This document shows positions 62,860 through 64,000 of a stretch of 64,000 nt of DNA, in pieces. This DNA comes from Fen-1058 sp964398185 (GTDB lineage Bacteria > Chloroflexota > Anaerolineae > Fen-1058), in assembly GCA_964398185.1 (NCBI GenBank), contig CAYNML010000019.1, forward strand, positions 1 through 64,000. Reading direction: 5' to 3'. The translations under genes were made by a program, and so were the position numbers. The notes below the pieces were generated by a model that was given only the letters and a program-made list of their open reading frames with translations, was not told where the DNA came from and did no database searches. The number at the start of each line of letters is the position of its first letter. Position 1 is the stretch's first letter.

Positions 62860-63150
62860 TCAGGCCGGGCGTCGATCACGATCGGAATCAGTTTCGTCGT
62901 ACAGCGGTTCGGCGGCAGGCAATTGCCGTTGGGCCGCGCGGCGCGGCTGCGTGGGATCGGGCTGCGTCACCGGGCCGATCAGTGGGAGCAAGCGCTGCAG
63001 GGCCTCGGTGTCAACCTGGCACAGCGCGCACACATCGCACGACCAGGCTGGCAGATGGGGCACTACCACATACTGGCCGGCGTGCCAGTTGCCGTAGGTG
63101 ATGGTGCGTGAACGCAGATAGCCGGTGTGGCAATTGGGACACGTTCTCAT
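62860..63150 (-). CDS. YgiT-type zinc finger protein
   Basis: A 96-aa protein with CPNCHTGYLRSRT, then VVPHLPAWSCDVCALCQ, the YgiT/MqsA N-terminal zinc-finger pattern of two CxxC pairs separated by about 35 residues. The C-terminal half is Pro/Arg-rich with no HTH, so it lacks the DNA-binding part of MqsA antitoxins, and no MqsR-like toxin is adjacent. Start ATG at 63150. Confidence 0.8.
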   Translation of the reverse strand: MRTCPNCHTGYLRSRTITYGNWHAGQYVVVPHLPAWSCDVCALCQVDTEALQRLLPLIGPVTQPDPTQPRRAAQRQLPAAEPLYDETDSDRDRRPA

Positions 63151-63160
63151 AACTTTGTTC

Positions 63161-63871
63161 TCAGGCTGCGGCAGCCTGCCCGGCCTCTTGCATGATTTTC
63201 ACGCTGGCGCTGGCTCCCAGCCGATTGGCCCCGGCGGCGATCAGAGTCAGGGCGTCGGCATAGGTCTTGATACCGCCTGCCGCCTTGACGCCGACCTGCG
63301 GCCCGACCACGGCGCGCATCAGGGCCACATCGTGCGCCGTCGCGCCGCCGATCGAGAATCCGGTGGACGTTTTGACGAATTCAGCCCCGGCCTCGCAGGC
63401 GAGGCGGCACGCTGTTTTCTTCTCGTCGTCGCTGAGCAGCGCTGCTTCGATAATTACCTTGGTGATCGCGCCGCCGCTGTGCGCGGCCTGCACCACCGCG
63501 GCAATGTCGCGCGCCACCAGCGCGTGATCGCCGCCCTTCAACGCGCCGAGGTTGATCACCATGTCGATCTCGCGCGCGCCCAATTCGGCCAGCTGCCGCG
63601 CTTCGTAGGCTTTCACCTCGGGCGTCGTCGCGCCCAGCGGAAAACCGGCCACCGTGGCGACGATCGTCCTGCTGCCAGTCAACAAGGCTGCACAGCGCTG
63701 CACCCAGACCGGATTCACGCACACCGCCATGAAGTCATACTGCCGCGCTTCTTCGCACAGCTGCACAATCTGCGCTTCAATGGCTTCCGGCTTGAGGATG
63801 GTGTGATCGATGTAGCGGGCCAGCTCGCGGCCAGCCAAGGGTGCAGCAACGGGTTGGGTGCTGGTGGACAT
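63161..63871 (-). CDS. deoC: Deoxyribose-phosphate aldolase
   Basis: A 236-aa class I aldolase that splits 2-deoxyribose-5-phosphate into glyceraldehyde-3-phosphate and acetaldehyde. Motifs: YIDHTILKPEA (about residues 20-30), VCVNPVWV, GFPLGATTPEVKAYEA, Schiff-base Lys in FVKTSTGFSIGGAT, and VKAAGGIKTYADAL. The length is standard. It lies 11 bases after signal peptidase I and 10 bases before the YgiT-type gene, so these are likely cotranscribed. With tdk it supports deoxynucleoside salvage. Confidence 0.95.
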   Translation of the reverse strand: MSTSTQPVAAPLAGRELARYIDHTILKPEAIEAQIVQLCEEARQYDFMAVCVNPVWVQRCAALLTGSRTIVATVAGFPLGATTPEVKAYEARQLAELGAREIDMVINLGALKGGDHALVARDIAAVVQAAHSGGAITKVIIEAALLSDDEKKTACRLACEAGAEFVKTSTGFSIGGATAHDVALMRAVVGPQVGVKAAGGIKTYADALTLIAAGANRLGASASVKIMQEAGQAAAA

Positions 63872-63882
63872 GTGGTATCTGC

Positions 63883-64000
63883 CTATGGTGCTTCCGGCGC
63901 GGCGTAAGTGGGACGTGACAGCACTTGCCAGTCGCTTGGCGGCCAGTAGATGATCCAGGCGCGGCCCACGATGTCGCCGATCGGGCGGGAGCCGAAATAG
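63883..64000 (-). CDS. lepB: Signal peptidase I, C-terminal end (partial)
   Basis: Partial at the window edge. The minus strand reads YFGSRPIGDIVGRAWIIYWP and ends PTYAAPEAP before TAG at 63885-63883. The pattern S-R-x-x-G-x-I-V-G-R-A-W-x-x-Y-W-P is the conserved box E and tail of type I signal peptidases (S26), which cut signal peptides from exported proteins. The catalytic Ser and Lys lie outside the window. Confidence 0.85.
   Translation of the reverse strand, partial: YFGSRPIGDIVGRAWIIYWPPSDWQVLSRPTYAAPEAP

Noticed and set aside
62860..63150. YgiT-type gene as part of a MqsRA toxin-antitoxin pair
   Set aside because: No MqsR-like or other toxin gene is adjacent, and the protein lacks the HTH part of MqsA. 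Neighbours are deoC and the kinase operon.

Overview
The window reads as high-GC chromosomal DNA from a member of the Chloroflexota, most likely Anaerolineae-like. This is inferred from gene style rather than from a marker: Rieske/cytochrome b with a diheme cytochrome c, NrfHA, the DUF2344 gene next to rplU-rpmA-rpmE, large secreted proteins carrying a YLPLVVRN-type tail, and many palindromic and period-7 intergenic repeats. It is a scaffold: the 100-N gap at 6807-6906 is flanked by the same 55 bases on both sides. No rRNA, tRNA, CRISPR array or intact transposase was seen.

Layout. 159-10792: envelope and secreted proteins (a lipoprotein, a 1984-aa secreted protein, a small two-gene operon, a secreted alpha/beta hydrolase and a further secreted protein). 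10803-16671: housekeeping (DUF2344 protein, L21-L27-L31, thymidine kinase, hypoxanthine phosphoribosyltransferase, beta-CASP nuclease, RNase D). 16758-20157: Rieske, cytochrome b and cytochrome c operon with a clear promoter and terminator. 20291-21548: histidine-kinase-like gene plus a 188-aa protein. 21643-25083: TetR, ABC ATPase, ICMT-like and ABC permease operon. 25169-26322: nucleotidyltransferase pseudogene split by a 185-bp MITE, overlapping a partner gene. 26358-41128 (minus): a PAS-GAF sensor, then an eight-gene AAA+/VWA/ABC envelope locus. 41532-45094: DUF4342 protein, then an FNR-type box followed by zinc ribbon, YwiC, NrfH and NrfA. 45196-53210: mixed metabolic genes (SDR, membrane glycosyltransferase, truncated GNAT, AroE, hydrolase, AEC transporter, flavin-type oxidase, GH1) interleaved with repeats. 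53606-58483: two multidomain fusions (GMC-hydrolase and SRPBCC-MBL). 58881-62807 (minus): GAF/PAS histidine kinase, 174-aa protein and receiver-CpaE ATPase. 62860-64000 (minus): YgiT-type zinc finger, DeoC and the end of signal peptidase I.

The most unusual material is in the non-coding DNA. First, several same-strand gene pairs are separated by a spacer laid out in 7-base steps that starts exactly on the upstream stop codon and runs to the next start, in sequence flavours that differ from site to site. Second, two MITE copies share termini and each has a perfect 8-bp target duplication, but their cores differ; one interrupts a nucleotidyltransferase whose reading frame is restored exactly if the element is removed. 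Third, a copy of the palindrome in that MITE core also sits in frame inside the 1984-aa protein. Among genes, a histidine-kinase/small-protein pair occurs twice with recognisable homology, and the eight-gene VWA/MoxR/ABC locus has no assigned function.
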